DNA of 64,000 bases from Vandiemenella viatica (GCA_031002005.1 JARYHS010008074.1:176104494-176168493), one strand, 5' to 3'; counted from the first letter of the stretch, positions 11,343-24,534 are shown. The notes: generated by a model not told the origin, from the sequence alone. Program-made: numbers and translations.

Positions 11343-13837
11343 TCGTAAACATTTTCAATGCTAAGAAAGCAATAAACAGTGGTACAAAAAATTATTTTTG
11401 TTATGTCACTAGATTATTTATCTTGGATGTTGTGTGCATTCTGTGACCGCGATTGCATTAAGAATCTTTGTTGCGAATCTGTACTCGTTAAGGATATATT
11501 AGCAATCCTTTCGCTGGTGGTTAGTCACGTAGAGTCATAAAACATACCGCACATTTTCAACTAGACAACAAGCTTACAAACTGTCGAAATGTCATCCAAA
11601 TAGGTTCAGTAGTTTTTTCATGATGCAATTGCAAACAAAGAGACACAATCTGTTACAGTTTTATATATCTGGTAATTTCTCTTTTTTTCAGAGCTTCTTT
11701 AGTAATTTGGATTGACGTCCTTTATTTTATACTTGATACGGTTACAACGTTAGCAGTTTCCCGGAACTATACGGTTACAGTCAAAGTTAAGAGAAACTGG
11801 AAGGAATAGTAGAACTCATAGACCCTCGGTATCGTAGTTCCTGTATGTGTAGTGGGACAGTTCAAGTACATGTGCCTCTGTGGTATAATACAAAGCAGTC
11901 AGAGTTCAAGGTCAGCTGTGAAATCACCTCAAATTGAAATATATTATGGAACATAACTAATTCTAAAGATGTTGTGAATATCATCTTGATTTCGTGAAAC
12001 AAGAAACAGAGTAATCTCTTCTTGTGGTTAACATTTTTCAACATTGAATAAAAAAATGTGTATTAATATCGTGTAATGGCATCCGTAAATTGTGCTTCAC
12101 ATGCAGCTTAAGTTGAACATAAAACGTTAACCTTGCAGAGCGGGTTTTTCTCACACAAGCGAGTCAAATGTGTCGTCCTGTTCAGGTATTACCATCTATA
12201 TTTTTCTTACTGTTTCTCCAAGATCTCCGTGAAACTGTTACAATGTTCTTTTCCCTTACAAAAACATTTTTATTGGAACTTTAGGAATTATGGGTCTCTT
12301 GTTACCCTATTGTGGGAGAAATAAAAGAATTGAAGTACTTAGCTATGCAAAGCCCGCATTTCAACCAGAATGCACTGTAGCTCTACCATGAAACCATCAC
12401 AAAAAATATTGTGATGTTACACGTGTTGATTCTCTACAAAGCTAGATTAATTAATGATGTCGTATCGGAAAAATATGAAAATTTTTGACACTTTCAATGA
12501 TAAAAAAAACCCTCAATGTTTACACTAGTTCAAAGTCCATGTAGGTCAAAATATTCAGGGTGTCCTATAAATACAGATACAAACTTTAAAAGAAGGTGGG
12601 GAACATCAAAAAGATTCAGAATTGCATAGGGACCCATGACCGAAATCGTCATCCTTCGACGCTGGGCGGCGCTGTTCATGCGAGCTGATGGAAATACGAG
12701 AGCAGCTGAAAGAGTGTATCACAACGGTTCCCACTGACAGGTGTACTGGATCACTGCATTTTTTTTACATGTGCATCGCAGTTAGTGCGAATATGGATCC
12801 GTACGAGGTAACCGGCACAGGCCACGAGTGACTTTCACATCAGCAAAGGAAGTAACTGTGATTGATGTTGTAGACACGAATCCGTTAGTCCGGCGGTGTA
12901 AATTATGGATTGGAAGTAATGGTGGAAACTTCTAACTTCTCTTGCAACATTATGAAATGGAGTAAATGTTTTGTTGGAAATAATATTAGAAGTGGAAGTT
13001 CAAATAATAAAATATTTCTTTCACGTTCTCATCACGTTGGTTGAAAGAATAGAAATTAGATGTACAGGTGTGTAAAAGCATTCCTTTCTTTTCCTTATAC
13101 AGTCAGCGAATCAACAATCTTAGTGACTTTGAGATTACCTCTAAGGAATTTTAATATAAACTTCAGAATCGTGTGCTGGAGATTGTTCCTGTACTTGCAT
13201 AATATGCATACAAATTTTCATATGTTATATTTTTCTGCAGTGACAAACATGAAACAGAGGTCAGAATATTACTACGCCAAGTACTGGAGACAAGAATTTA
13301 ATTTCTAATACTAAGCGATTGTGAGCTCATCTTTTCTCCCTGAAGTAGATGTATATAGAAAGGTAGTAAAGCTGCAGACGCTGCCATTGTAATTATCGAG
13401 TTTATTGTTTATTACGATTTCTCAAATTCTATACAATGACACAAATTTCTGCAAGAATGCATTTGGAGAAAATCGTATAAGGAAATTAGTGAGCTAGTAG
13501 TGAGCTTATCGGGATCTTTAAATCTTTGATTACCAATGTACATTGTTTACAAATTTTGTTGTACATCGAAGAAAATAAACACTTTCTGAGTGGTTTCTAA
13601 AATAGGAATTGGTTCCTGATATTATTTTTGGAAACACACATACGACTTTGTATGGATAGGTAGTAAATTCTAATAATAAAAAACTGCCTCCTTATAAATT
13701 AAAAAATTGACCCTTTAGCATTATTTTCATTTCCGGTAAACAGTCTCATGATACTAGGTCTGTTGAACACTGGTATTATTGGCAATTTGCGGTGCATATT
13801 TTTTTCAAGCTTCTCACATTGTCGCCGTAAGTCATTA
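10345..13837. other. AT-rich non-coding stretch
   Basis: No gene recognised. The frame at 10697-11005 (102 codons) has no familiar motif. A segment starting near 12557 (CAGGGTGTCCTATAAATA), followed by a GC-richer stretch to about 12740, resembles the outer end of a DNA transposon, but I cannot classify it. Confidence 0.4.
11301..11340. repeat. A40 homopolymer
   Basis: Forty A. It may be the tail of a plus-strand retroposon whose body is not recognisable. Confidence 0.85.
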
Positions 13838-14028
13838 CATACTTAGAGGCGGGAGAGGATTGGGGGCAAGGAATGGGAAGTAATTTGACGATGTCCTTTT
13901 AAAGGAAAACTTCGCCTATAATGATTTCTAGAAAACATGTAAAATCGGCATATGGATGGCCGGCCAGGGATTTGAACCCCCGTCCACCCGAATGTCCGGC
14001 CCGAGCGTTGCTGCTCACCCAGCAGTAT
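13838..14028 (-). mobile_element. SINE family A, old degenerate copy
   Basis: Minus-strand order is preserved: head with GGTTCAAATCC-like B box (GGGGGTTCAAATCCCTGG), body, then AGAGGCGGGAGAGGAT-type 3' region. Many substitutions and no poly(A) run suggest an old insertion. Confidence 0.7.
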
Positions 14029-15367
14029 AGTTGATCAGAAATTGCTGCATAGCCTGACTGCGCTAAGCATTGTCATGATACGTTCGCCCGCTGTCTGAGT
14101 TCCTCAAGCAAGGACTAAATGGTTTGAACTCAGCCGAACTAGTTGCTAAGTTCTACTAGTCGTCATACGGCAGTTACCTTCAATGTGTGTAAAATTCCCT
14201 ACGATGTCTTCATTGTGATAAGTTAAAGGATGTTTTTAGCGACGATCACATTCAACATTCGTTTCAACCTGTTTAAATCTTTTAAACGAATCCAAATTCA
14301 TCTTGTAACATCACTAGTTTAATATCGGATGATGGAATTTGATAGACTGCTACTTTCTCACATAATTAATTTTAAGAAGCAAAAAGAAACAAAAAAACTT
14401 TACTCTAGCGAGTTTAAACGAATAACTGACAGTTGCTGGCACAATGCTGAGTCTAGTACCGTCTTTCAATATGTCCAGGTCCACCACAATATAATATACA
14501 CACCTTACTATCGTAGCCAATAACACAGTAAGTGTACACAATGTTAATTCTCCGTAAAAACCATTTCACGTATGTATTTTCTTCCAGGAGTGAGTTTATG
14601 TGTCCAATATGTCAATCACGTTGAGAAATTTACTCTCACATCGCACAATATATCGTATATTATTGTACAAGAATAATGTGTTGAAATATTTTTTTCCTGC
14701 TTCGCCTGGGAACAGCGATTAAAACAGCTGGGTTTCTGTACTGTCTTAGACCTCCCTGTCTCTCCTAATTAACTCTGTGTATGCCTCAGCCGCTACGCCG
14801 CGTCCTTACAAAACGTTACCAAGCAGCTTTCCATTGTGTTCACACAACGTTAATAGACACATTCACAGAGGAAAACTCCCTTTGTAGGCTAATGTATAAT
14901 TGCCCGCTCGCTGTTCGGTAAATGCCAAAACGTGTTGTTCATTAAATAACGTCTTGGGCTAGGAACCTTGTAATTACGAGATGGTATCGCCGACCACTGT
15001 GTTTACTGTGGGCGCTGGCCAGCCGGAATAATTGACGGAGGCGTCTGCACGTGCAGCGACGCACACACTCCAGTAATTAAACTCGAAACACTCCCCAGGG
15101 CTTACTGCTCACGCAGCCCTTGATTTACCGCCTCGCATCAAAACTACTCCTCTTTTAAAGGACATCTCAGACACAAATAACTTCGCAGGTCTAATGTCGC
15201 AAAGATATGTTTTATGGACACCCCTCACGATGATTACCTTCGCACAAAATCAACTAGCATGGTGTAAAAAGGTTTTAGGATCTTTCAGATTTATTTCTGC
15301 ACTTCTTTCATTATTTGTTCTTCACCCGCGTCCATGCAATACAGTTCTCTAAATAGTAGAATGGTTG

Positions 15368-15371
<4 letters not shown>
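14029..15371. other. Non-coding stretch with a GC-richer block at about 14880-15140
   Basis: No gene recognised. The block around 14880-15140 is unique in the window and has homeodomain-type ATTA cores among GC-rich DNA, as regulatory elements often do; this is weak evidence. Confidence 0.3.

Positions 15372-15414
<43 letters not shown>
15372..15414. repeat. A43 homopolymer
   Basis: Forty-three A followed by TAAGGA. It ends about 100 bases before the mariner remnant starts. Confidence 0.85.
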
Positions 15415-15416
<2 letters not shown>

Positions 15417-15512
15417 AGGACCGTTAGTGAATGAGAGTGACGCAGTGCGCATGCTCATCTGTTCCAGCATGCTTTGTAGTATCTTCTCTATGCTGAGCTG
15501 TTGAATTTTATA

Positions 15513-16075
15513 ATGTCTAAGAGAATTGATTCGACCACCGGCTATGAGGTGCGATCTGTAATTAGATTTTTAAGTGCAAGAAACTTGGCAACAGTGAAAG
15601 TTAATCGTCAGATGTGTGATATTTCTATGAGTGATATTATATTTGGAAAGAGGGTGCGAATGTTCTAGGGCGGGCGGATTAATGGGCATGATGAGCCACG
15701 CCCAGTACGACCTTGTCAACCGATTTTCCACATGTTCCAAGTTCAGTTTTGTAGACATTTGTTTTTGAGAAACTGAATTATCTAAAATTGTGGATGGATT
15801 CCAAGGCTGCTTTCTGGCAATCATAAATGCATAGTTTGGTCAGGTTCATTGAATGGGAACAACTGGATCGTCCACCTTACAGTCCAGACTTTACGACCAA
15901 TGATTTTCTCCTGTTTTGGTACTTACAGGAGTTCATTGATAGTCAACGATTCAGCAACGACTACGAAGAAGGGAAAACTGCAGTCATCAATTGGGCTTCG
16001 ACATAGGCAGCAGATTTCTTTAACGTCGGAAATTTTTTAGTGACATTCGGCTACTTGGATCAGACAGACAACTCA
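15513..16075 (+). pseudogene. Mariner transposase remnant with large internal deletion
   Basis: The frame starts MSKRIDSTTGYEVRSVIRFL and SARNLATVKVNRQMCDIS, the N-terminal helix-turn-helix of one mariner subfamily. After about 200 bases recognisable homology is lost, and it resumes at 15849 as EWEQLDRPPYSPDFTTNDFL, WYLQEFIDSQRFSNDYEEG and TAVINWASTQAADFF. The second block carries the third catalytic Asp of the D,D34D triad (in YSPD). The segment with the first two catalytic residues is deleted and frames shift, so no enzyme is made. Full-length mariner transposases are about 345 residues. Confidence 0.8.
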
Positions 16076-16149
16076 AGTGTGACTATTAGAATCTTTAAGT
16101 GTTTCAGTTTTCAGTATAGTACAAGTATAAACAACACTTAAATACTTAC

Positions 16150-16225
16150 GTCCTCAATCAGATTCGAACTGGCGCCCCTTGACACGAAGAGCCAGCACAT
16201 CAGGCCCTACGCTTTCGCGGCTGGC
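16150..16225 (-). mobile_element. Isolated tRNA-like SINE head fragment
   Basis: The minus strand has a B-box match (AGTTCGAATCTGATTGAGGA) preceded by a tRNA-like GC-rich segment. It does not match families A or B. It is too imperfect for a functional tRNA gene. Confidence 0.35.
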
Positions 16226-16425
16226 AATTCAAAAAATATTTGTTCGGTATATCAAATGTTTGAACAAAAATGGAAAGGTTGCTGAAAGTATGTAAGATAC
16301 AAAATTAAATATATTTTAATCATAGTTATATCATTTCTCTTTTAAATTGAAAATGAACCTTATTTGAAAAATAACCCTCTTACACAGATGAGGCTGCTTT
16401 ACGTAAACACTAAATCCCTGCAGAA

Positions 16426-16439
16426 GGGGGGGGGGGGGG
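16426..16439. repeat. G14 homopolymer
   Basis: Fourteen G on the plus strand in AT-rich surroundings. Confidence 0.9.
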
Positions 16440-16474
16440 TAATATACAAAATACAAATAGGTATCAGTACTACC

Positions 16475-17035
16475 ACAACAGTAGATTAAATATACAAATA
16501 AGATCTATGCAATAGGAGAAGTAAAGTAAATTCTGTGACTTAGGATGTAAAATTGCGATACAATTGTTGGCCGAAGCACGAATGATATCGAAATGAGCAC
16601 CAGTAAAAATAGACTTCTTAAAAAATGAGAAATCTTTTAGTTTTAAAAATAATGATCTGTGACTAAGAAAGAACTTCTAAAGAAAAATGAGAGCATTTGA
16701 AACGTGGTTCGATAGAAGGATGCTGAAAATTAAGTGGACAGGTAAAATACGAAATGGACGTGTTTTGGAAATGATGGGTGAGGAAGAAAGGAAGTCCAAC
16801 AGAAAGAAGAGACAGGATGGCGGGTCACATTTCAAGACATGCGGGGTAGTTAATTAGGTAATGGAGGGAATAGTCGAAGGTAAGAACTGTAGAGGAAGAC
16901 AGAGATTACAATATATAAAGCAGATAATTGAAGACATAGTTTGTATGGGGTATGTTCAGATGAAGAGGTTAGCACAAGATAGGTAGATATGGAGGATTGC
17001 ATGAAACCTGTCGAAAGACTGATGAAGCCAAAAAA
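16475..17035 (+). pseudogene. Degenerate LINE 3' coding end (LINE kind 2)
   Basis: The clearest part reads MRAFETWFDRRMLKIKWTGK, IRNGRVLEMMGEEE, then VEGKNCRGRQRLQYIKQIIE and MKRLAQDR before stops. This is the post-RT domain also seen at 7.9 kb and 57.4 kb (EAF..W..RRMLKIKWT.K.RN..VLE). It ends near GAAAGACTGATGAAGCC, as the 7.5-kb copy does, which suggests a shared 3' end. Confidence 0.75.
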
Positions 17036-18764
17036 AAGTGTCCCCATTTTTCCTGACTTTACTTTTCCTCTGATTCCTTTGTAGAATATATAATAATACC
17101 TTTATAGTAGAAGTATTCCATCGCACCTCCAAGTGACTGTTCGAAAGGTTGTTAATAAAGTTGAGGAGAAAATATGTCATGAAAACCTATACACATTGGT
17201 TTGACCATGATGGTTTCATAATGGCTTTACAAGCGGTGACAAAAGAACGTATCTTCTCCGCATTTTCTCAGTGGCAATAATCAGTTCTTTACATCATTTT
17301 TCACACCACACAGTACTCTAAATGAACAAGTACGAGAGTCGTATACACTACCCTCTCTGTTGAATGATTATTTACAGTTTTTCAATATTCTGTAAATTAT
17401 TCGCACAGTTTCACTTTCACCAGAGAAACATGTTGATCGGAGTTACTGCTGCTTTTTAATGTTACTTCTAAATCGTTCACTCCTATACATTTCTCACCAA
17501 ATAATCATTCTGCTATGAGAGAATGGTATATAGCTGCTTATAAATGTTGCGGCACCCCAATTGTATGAAACATCTCGTGGATGCTGCACCTAACGCTGGC
17601 AAAGGACAGCTTTAGCAACATGTCTGAAAGAAGGAGGGAGAGGGTGAAGTATTCAGTACACTTCCAACACCAGTTCATTCTCAGGGAATAGTTAGGCACA
17701 ACTTCAAACTCGATACCAGGACCGGGAACCTAGAAGTCTTGAAGTTCACATTCTTCAGTATCCATACACATCGGATAACCTATAAAACTATAAACTGATA
17801 TGGTCAGGAAAACAAGTTAAAATATAAAAAGCTGTATGATTATTTATTATTATTTATGTGCAGTCTTCCACCTACTTTGCAGTAAAATTCGCTGATAATC
17901 GTGAAAACTATTTTTAAATGATCATCTTACAGTAGTTATCTTCCAATGATTCCGGTACGGGTAACTGTAGGAGATAACCGAGTGTACTTTCATGTTGTCA
18001 TCCATTACATGCAACCCATTTCGACAGTGGTATCGAGTACAGATGTTATGCCCCTCTTTGTTCCGTCGGTTCACGTTACACTATGCGTGAGATGCCTAAA
18101 CGAAACAGAATTTGGGAGTTGTAAAGTTGCAGTTTTCCCTGACATGCGATTCTAATAAATGTTATCTGTAGTCAGTATTCTTACCTTATCATAATAGAAA
18201 GTGATAAATTATGAGAAAGTAATGACTTCATTAGTCAGTCAAATGACTACGTTATAGAAACTAGGTGACGCACAGAAGTACTGAAAAAAAAAATTGCAAC
18301 ACATCTTATTGCATTTTAAACACAGCTTGTCTATTTACTTTGCCTTCATATCAGAACAGTTATGCTTTCACTGAGTAAAATGCCTTCGGCTATTGTATTG
18401 GAGGAGTAGATCAGGAAAAAAGATGAATTTCAGATGGCTATGTTTACGAGGGATTTTTCTATATAACTGCTAAAGTTTAGAATTACCGAGCAACATTTTG
18501 TATTAATACCTTAATCTTAAACTCCTTATGCTTGAATAAGTCTAATGGTATGTGCCAAAAAAAAACTTCATTTTTTTTTAATTAAGAAATATAACGTTAT
18601 TTAACATGAATAACAGTTATGAATTTCATTCGGAATTTTTGTTCTTTACTTAATGAATCGTAATTATATGTTTTGTTAATTTCGGTAAGTTAAATGACAT
18701 TGTTAAGTTTCGAGTGAATTCACCTGGAAACACTTTTTAATTTTATTTTAGGTAATATAGAAAA
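17036..18764. other. AT-rich stretch, nothing recognised
   Basis: No exon or repeat family member identified. Confidence 0.45.
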
Positions 18765-18905
18765 GACGAACATTCGGTGAGTAGAGAAATTACACTGAAA
18801 GAATTTAAGACGAAAATCCGCGAAAACGAAAGTAAGTTATTAAGGAAACTGCCACTAGGGCCTGTGCAGCATCGCATTTATGTTGCATTAAATTAAAATC
18901 TACTT
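18765..18905 (+). mobile_element. LINE 3' end fragment (LINE kind 1)
   Basis: The plus strand encodes LKEFKTKIRENESKLLRK and LPLGPVQHRIYVALN before a stop and an AT-rich end. The 60.1-60.4 kb copy ends the same way (LKEFKEKI, then LPPEPVLHCN), so these are two 3' ends of one LINE family. Confidence 0.5.
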
Positions 18906-19367
18906 ATTAATAACTCCATCGCAATTTCTTGTTAAAAGTACATTTTGGTGATTATGAACAAAGACAGATTTCAATAGTTCTTAATATTCTTTAATAAATT
19001 AACTAGATAATGGAAACAAAGAAACTGCCGTTGGACACTCATGTGGCGGGTCGGGTTGTCATCACATCTTTCCCCTCGCCATATGTCTCGCCTCTCACAT
19101 GAATAAGGTTTCTCACCGAAATATTGTGCAATTTGATTGTTTTTGTGAGTTTTTTACGTGTTTATCTCGCACTCCTGCTTTCATCTGTGGTAAGTGAGGG
19201 TCATTTTCCCCTATCCTATCTAATTTTTAATAAATTAACTGGTAATTTAAACAGTAGTACCTAACTAGATATTCATACGTATGAATTAAATGTAATTACC
19301 ACATGTTTCATAGTATTCAGACAGGGAAAAACTAAGTTTACTTAAGAAAACAGATTTAGGATTTAAT

Positions 19368-19577
19368 CCTCGCCGACTTCAAGGTCATTAGAGGTGGGAA
19401 AGACTGGCGGCAGGGAACGGAAAGGAAATTGGCCATGACCTTTTGAAGTAACCATCCAGTCATTCGCCTGGAGTAATTTTGGAAAACCATGGATAGCCAA
19501 AAATTGGAAGGGGGATTCGAACCTCCATCCTCCCGAATTCAATACCAGAGCGTTACCGCTCTGCCACCACGCCTGGC
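19368..19577 (-). mobile_element. SINE family A, old copy without tail
   Basis: Minus-strand head GCCAGGCGTGGTGGCAGAGC, B box GGTTCGAATCC, a shortened body and the 3' region (AGAGGTGGGAAAGACTGG on the plus strand) are present in order. No poly(A) run remains. Confidence 0.8.
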
Positions 19578-22479
19578 AGTAGAACTTTAAATTGATACTT
19601 GGTAGAGATTATTTTATCTGTTCTTTTTTAAATTTATTTTTGTTAATGTTTAATTCCAAGTTCAGTGACACTCGTTTCAGGATAAACTTTCGTGAAATGC
19701 GAACATGGGTGAGTGGGCAATTGCCGCCGGTGTTGTGATCCATCAAAATTAAATAAAACCACTATGTTACATCAATGAATAAAATCATGTGATTGTGACA
19801 CTTTAGTTTCTAGTATCATGGAAATCTCATCCGGCGAAATGGCACTGATATAGTGTAAGAGGATACTGTTGGTACCAGCAGTTGCAAACAAAAGCGTCCC
19901 TTCCTTGCGGCGTTGTTATATTAGGTCCCCAGACGTTGTAAGGGCTGCATCGATATCGTGCGGAGCTGCTATCGCGCGCTCGCAGGTGGCGCCTCCCCGC
20001 TTGAGTGACAGCTGCCTTAACTAGAGCCCATTCAGGCGGCCCGAACACCTCCGAATGTGTAAATAGGTTTTTCTTCCCCCCATTGTATTGATATTTCCTT
20101 TTTAGTCGCACAATGCGGCCATTATTAAACGTGAGGGAGTTGGCGCACTCGATCGCAGGGGTAGAGAGATCGCCAGCGGCCGGCGATTGATGTCAGAACG
20201 CAAACATGACATAACGGATCGATTGTCGCGCCGCGTGCAAGTCACCCTGCCCATTGTCGCCACCCGCGTGATAAATCTTACTTTCGAATTGAAAGGAGAG
20301 GCGAGGGAAACGCAATGTCCAGGTAGGTAGGAAGGCGACGCCACGAATAAACAACATGGCACGCTCGATAATCAACGCGTTTACTGACACAAAGGCGGCC
20401 TTAACGAGACTGCGGGCCTTTGTGTTCGCCTCAATGTACTGGAATCGCCTAAGGAAACGGATTAGCATACTTGGGACTCCGTTCCGTGCTCCCAAAGTGG
20501 ACGGTATTTGTTGGCTACCACTCCATAAAACGTGCAGAAGGAAGGATATGCACTTCAAACTTAGAAACATTGCTCTATCTTTACTTTGTTCACTCGCAAG
20601 TTAGAAAAATATTATCTCTTTTAAGAGTCTGATACTGCTCTACTTCTCAACTTATTTATTAGGAATAGTAACTAACACATAAAGAATTGAGAGTTTAAAG
20701 TAGTTAATTCGTTCTTTCGAGTTTTGTTATTCTAGTCTTATGTTGGCGACATAATTGTACAGGACACATCTGGACGAAGGAAAAAAGAAATTCGAAACCA
20801 ACAGATGAACGGAGAAATACGATTCTACACTGGAGGGTGTAAAACAGTAAGAGGCTCAAAATCGAGGCTCAAAAATCAAGGCCGTTAATCTAAAGAACTC
20901 TCTCACATGTTACAACTAAAGACTTACCTTACATGTTGACACTTCCAATTAATTAACATATTTAAGTGTTTTGAAAAAAATAAAGTGAAGCTAAAGTAGT
21001 TACTGGATAGGTTAGTGTGTGTGATATTTTGTTGTATTTTTTTACATATTACCATCCACCCTACGGATCCAACTGTCGGCAAACCGAAAACATAGTCCAA
21101 GCTGCACCAAAATGTGTTTCAAACTTCTGTTCCGAACCTAAAACATTTCATCTGAAGTTCAGTTATCTTTCAAAGGTAAACGATGTCAAGTGGTGCATAG
21201 GTGAAATTATTTTCCTCAAAAGCGAAATTACGAGTTGTGCGAAGTTTATCCGACAACTTCATCACGTGTTCTGAAAATGTATAGTGCGGAAAGCAAGTGA
21301 AACCAAATGAGCCCTCCAATAATTTGAATCTTATGCACGGACGCTGCACGCACAAATACATGTACTGCATAGGATGAGTAAACATCGGATATGACACTTT
21401 TTCAATTTTTAGTAATACTTGTGTAATGTTTTCGCACACTTGATTTTAACATCAGACTGTCACTTCTGACATTGCAATTACTGCACTGCTTTCTACAGAT
21501 TTAGCTCTGATGAAAACTGATTGGTAAATCTAGCTGGTTTTGTTTGCTACATTCTGTACCGAGTCCTGTCACCGATCTACCCATCTGCGTACAACAGATA
21601 CGCGCACAATATTATTACGGTGTCCACATTTCGTAGTACATAGCGAAAGAAAAAAAATTGCAGTGGCTATCTCCTCATAATGTGGTTGACTATATTTCGT
21701 GTTGCAGAAATTTATACAAATTTCTTGAAAGGCAAAGGAATATCTTTTTAAGAAATAAATAGCACAAATATGATAGCCAAGCCATTGCAATTCTCTTCTG
21801 GCAACGTTATTTTGTTTTCAGTGTATCACTGAAGTAAAGCAAGAATTGCTTTCTCACACAAGCTTAAATCGTTCAATGGCTGAACGCAAATTTTTGGATG
21901 CATTAGCAAAATGGAACCACTAAAACAGCAGAAAATAGTAATTGCTCGAATAGAAGCAGGGTAGTAAATACTGATGGCTTAATAAGGTAGTGATTTGCTA
22001 CACGTCTTAAGCGAACTTAACAATTAATCGATGTGTAGGGGTTTCTCCGAAGAAGATTGCTAGACTGAATTGAAAAATTGTCAAAATTCTTTAACTACGG
22101 GTTGTTCGCGTATCAAAAATAACATATGGAGAAACCTACTTTCTGTTAACTCTCGTATATCTAATTTTGAGGAGAATGCATCCATGTCCCACTTTTTGCT
22201 GTTTTACTGATTTTTGCTTTTGTTTTTATGTGACTTAAGACTTACTTTACCTTTTTTAGATACAAAATATGGGTTATCCACTGGCATAGTACAAAACTAT
22301 TCGATATGAAGTGATTTTAAATAATGTGTTATATTCCAAAATTCTTTTACAGTGAAAATATATGAATAGTTATTTGATGAAATGCAGTAAAAGGAAGAGA
22401 AGAAGGGTTCATATGCAATCAAAAAATTGCGAAATTTCATTCCACATATTTCTAATATCAGTACTACCAATTTCCGCAG
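19578..22479. other. Non-coding stretch downstream of the SoxB gene
   Basis: No coding signal. It includes a GC-richer block (19840-20480, annotated separately). The remainder is AT-rich with no repeat family recognised. Confidence 0.4.
20000..20480. promoter_or_regulatory. Candidate Sox-responsive regulatory block
   Basis: Within 177 bases there are three exact Sox core motifs: CATTGT at 20081-20086, ACAATG at 20110-20115 and CATTGT at 20252-20257. A perfect 10-base inverted repeat, ACACAAAGGC at 20387-20396 and GCCTTTGTGT at 20416-20425, lies further on, and TGACAGCTG near 20005 joins a Meis-like and an E-box-like core. The block is unique in the window and GC-richer than its surroundings. 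It lies about 3.2-3.7 kb past the SoxB stop codon, so autoregulation is possible. Function is inferred from motif density only. Confidence 0.35.
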
Positions 22480-23694
22480 GTTTATTGATTTCTAGCAGAT
22501 GTCAATCATTACAAGTTTTATTAATCGTGACTTACTTTTTATATGTATGTTCATGATCAGAGCAATAATAACGTAATATAGGAACATTTAGAAATAAAAA
22601 GATAACATAAATCCATAAATTACACTTCGCTTTTATATAAAATTTTCAACATTTGTTTTACACCTATTCACACATATTTACAAACGATTAACAAAGTACT
22701 TCACTTCACTTTACACAAATTTAACACAATAACATTAGATACAGAATATAACGTATAAATCCACAGAGGTAAAAGTTGCCCCTTTGGGCGACAGTCTTCG
22801 AAGGAAGTATTAACTTCGTATTGGAGCTAATAATTTCAATTACGTGTTCAGCAGTGTTTGCTGTAAAAATTCTTACAACTGCAAGATGTGGTGGTATATT
22901 AACATTATGTTGAGCTATTAGCGAATAACTTATTTAATAGTCCTTTCCTTCTTTGAAGAAATTACATCTCAATCACATACAGCTGCCACACGTCTCTGAG
23001 ACGACAGACATACAGACTGCATACGAGTATTATTAAACATTCGTCCACTAGGCATATGGGCACTTGGGATGACAATAAAACGAAATTGCTTTAATCCATT
23101 TTCACGAGTATCGCACTAACAGATCCATAATAATTGTCTGAAGCATTCCATTTTTTGATAAATATCTGTGAAAAATTTGTCGAATAATATATTCAATTGT
23201 GGTTCCGATTCATATTCCTGGAACATCAAGCTGTCCAAAATCGATGTCTTAACTTAAAGTTGAGTATGATAGAGCATGTTTGAAGATTGGAGTATCGTTG
23301 TATGGTGTTGGTCGTAAGATCAGTTCCACCAGTAATCAGAGCCTTAGCATTGATGAACATATTGATTGCGTCCACTCATCAAGGCAGTCACAATAATTGT
23401 TGAAATTATGCTTCACATTGAAAATAAAATGTGTGAATAACAGGAAATCCAGCAGAAACTATTGAAGTGACAAGTCTTTGATGGTTTAGTAACGAAGAGA
23501 ATCCTCTGGTGGTTTTACCATCGACAATGTGTACTTCCAAAAGGGAGACAGCAGATTGCTTTGAGCAGAGGAATCGTTTACGATGGACTTGAGCCGTTGC
23601 AGCCCTCCCAGTGATTCCAGTTGGGCTGTATGCTGCTGAAGGATGCGCCGAGTTCCTCCCGAGGAGGCTGTGCCTATAGCCTGGCGCCGTCTGG
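22480..23694 (-). other. Probable 3'UTR of the SoxB gene
   Basis: This stretch lies directly downstream of the TGA on the minus strand and contains no coding signal or recognised repeat. Two candidate polyadenylation hexamers (AATAAA on the minus strand, TTTATT on the plus strand) occur at 22517-22522 and 22481-22486. The extent is a guess; transcript data would be needed to set the end. Confidence 0.3.
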
Positions 23695-24112
23695 TCAGAA
23701 GATGACGGTGAGTGGCCTCCGGAATTCGGCACCGCCCCCGCCACTGACCGAGCCCGGACCGCCTGGTCCGCCCCCCGCACTCGCGGGCCCGCCGCCCCCA
23801 GCACCGCCCCCGGAGGCGGCAGCAGCAGCCGCCGCGGCTGCAGCAGCAGCAGCTTGGTGGTAATGCCCGCTGTACTGCGCCATTGGTATGAGGCTGGGCA
23901 TGCCGCCACCCCCGTGGTGGTAGTAGCTGAGTCCAGGGGAGGCCGAGGATCCCGACGATGAGGAGGTGGGGGGTGCACCGCCCCCGTCCTGCCGCTCCGC
24001 TGACCCTGTGGCAGACAGTATGCCGGCCTTGCTGTCCGTTGGTGACTCGGTGGGTGTTCGTGGAGAGGGATGACTCTCCGGGGCAGAGGCATACATCTTG
24101 GACACGTCGTAC
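23695..24112 (-). CDS. SoxB-group transcription factor, terminal coding exon with stop
   Basis: The last coding exon starts after the acceptor GTGGTTACAG. Its first base completes the Arg codon split from the 29.4-kb exon (CG|G), and the frame continues YDVSKMYASAPESHPSPRTP. It encodes 138 residues and a TGA at 23697-23695. The order is a Ser/Pro/Thr-rich stretch, QDGGGAPPTSSSSGSSAS, LSYYHHGGGGMPSLIPMAQY, thirteen alanines, a long Gly/Ala/Pro-rich linker, and the C-terminal end FRRPLTVIF. The short hydrophobic end after basic residues looks like a conserved C-terminal motif of insect SoxB2-type proteins. The exon is far more GC-rich than its surroundings. Long open frames on both strands across it are by-products of the GC-rich Ala/Gly codons. 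The join of all three exons gives about 266 residues with no frameshift, so the gene looks intact and functional. Confidence 0.8.
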
Positions 24113-24534
24113 CTGTAACCACCACAATAATAATACTGTCAGTGAGAACCTTAGTGTCGTATACAACTTAAAACATGCCTGTTGAATGCAATACATGCAT
24201 ACCGACATCCCTGATGACGTTAAAAGATCTAACGCTTCTTAGAAGACACCTAAGGAAATTCGAATGTTTGATACCATATAATTGTAAATAAACAAAATTG
24301 TACTTTCTGTTACTGCGCCACTTGAAAGACAACTATGAGCTGTATAGAGTAAGAGCTCAGGAGAAACAGCAAAACGAAGCTACAACCAATGCACCCATTT
24401 ATTTCGTCAACTAAAAGTACCAGCCAAGACGCGCTGAAATATGTCAATTCATTACCATTAATTATCTGAATAGAATTTTCATATAAGTAATCAAGCACAC
24501 GAAGGGGTCCATAGCTTCCAGCTTTCAATTTTAC

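Noticed and set aside
23406..24208. Open frames of 239 and 240 codons and a proline-rich plus-strand frame across the last Sox exon
   Set aside because: They are other frames of the GC-rich Ala/Gly exon. Only the 23695-24112 minus frame joins the neighbouring exons in phase and has Sox character.
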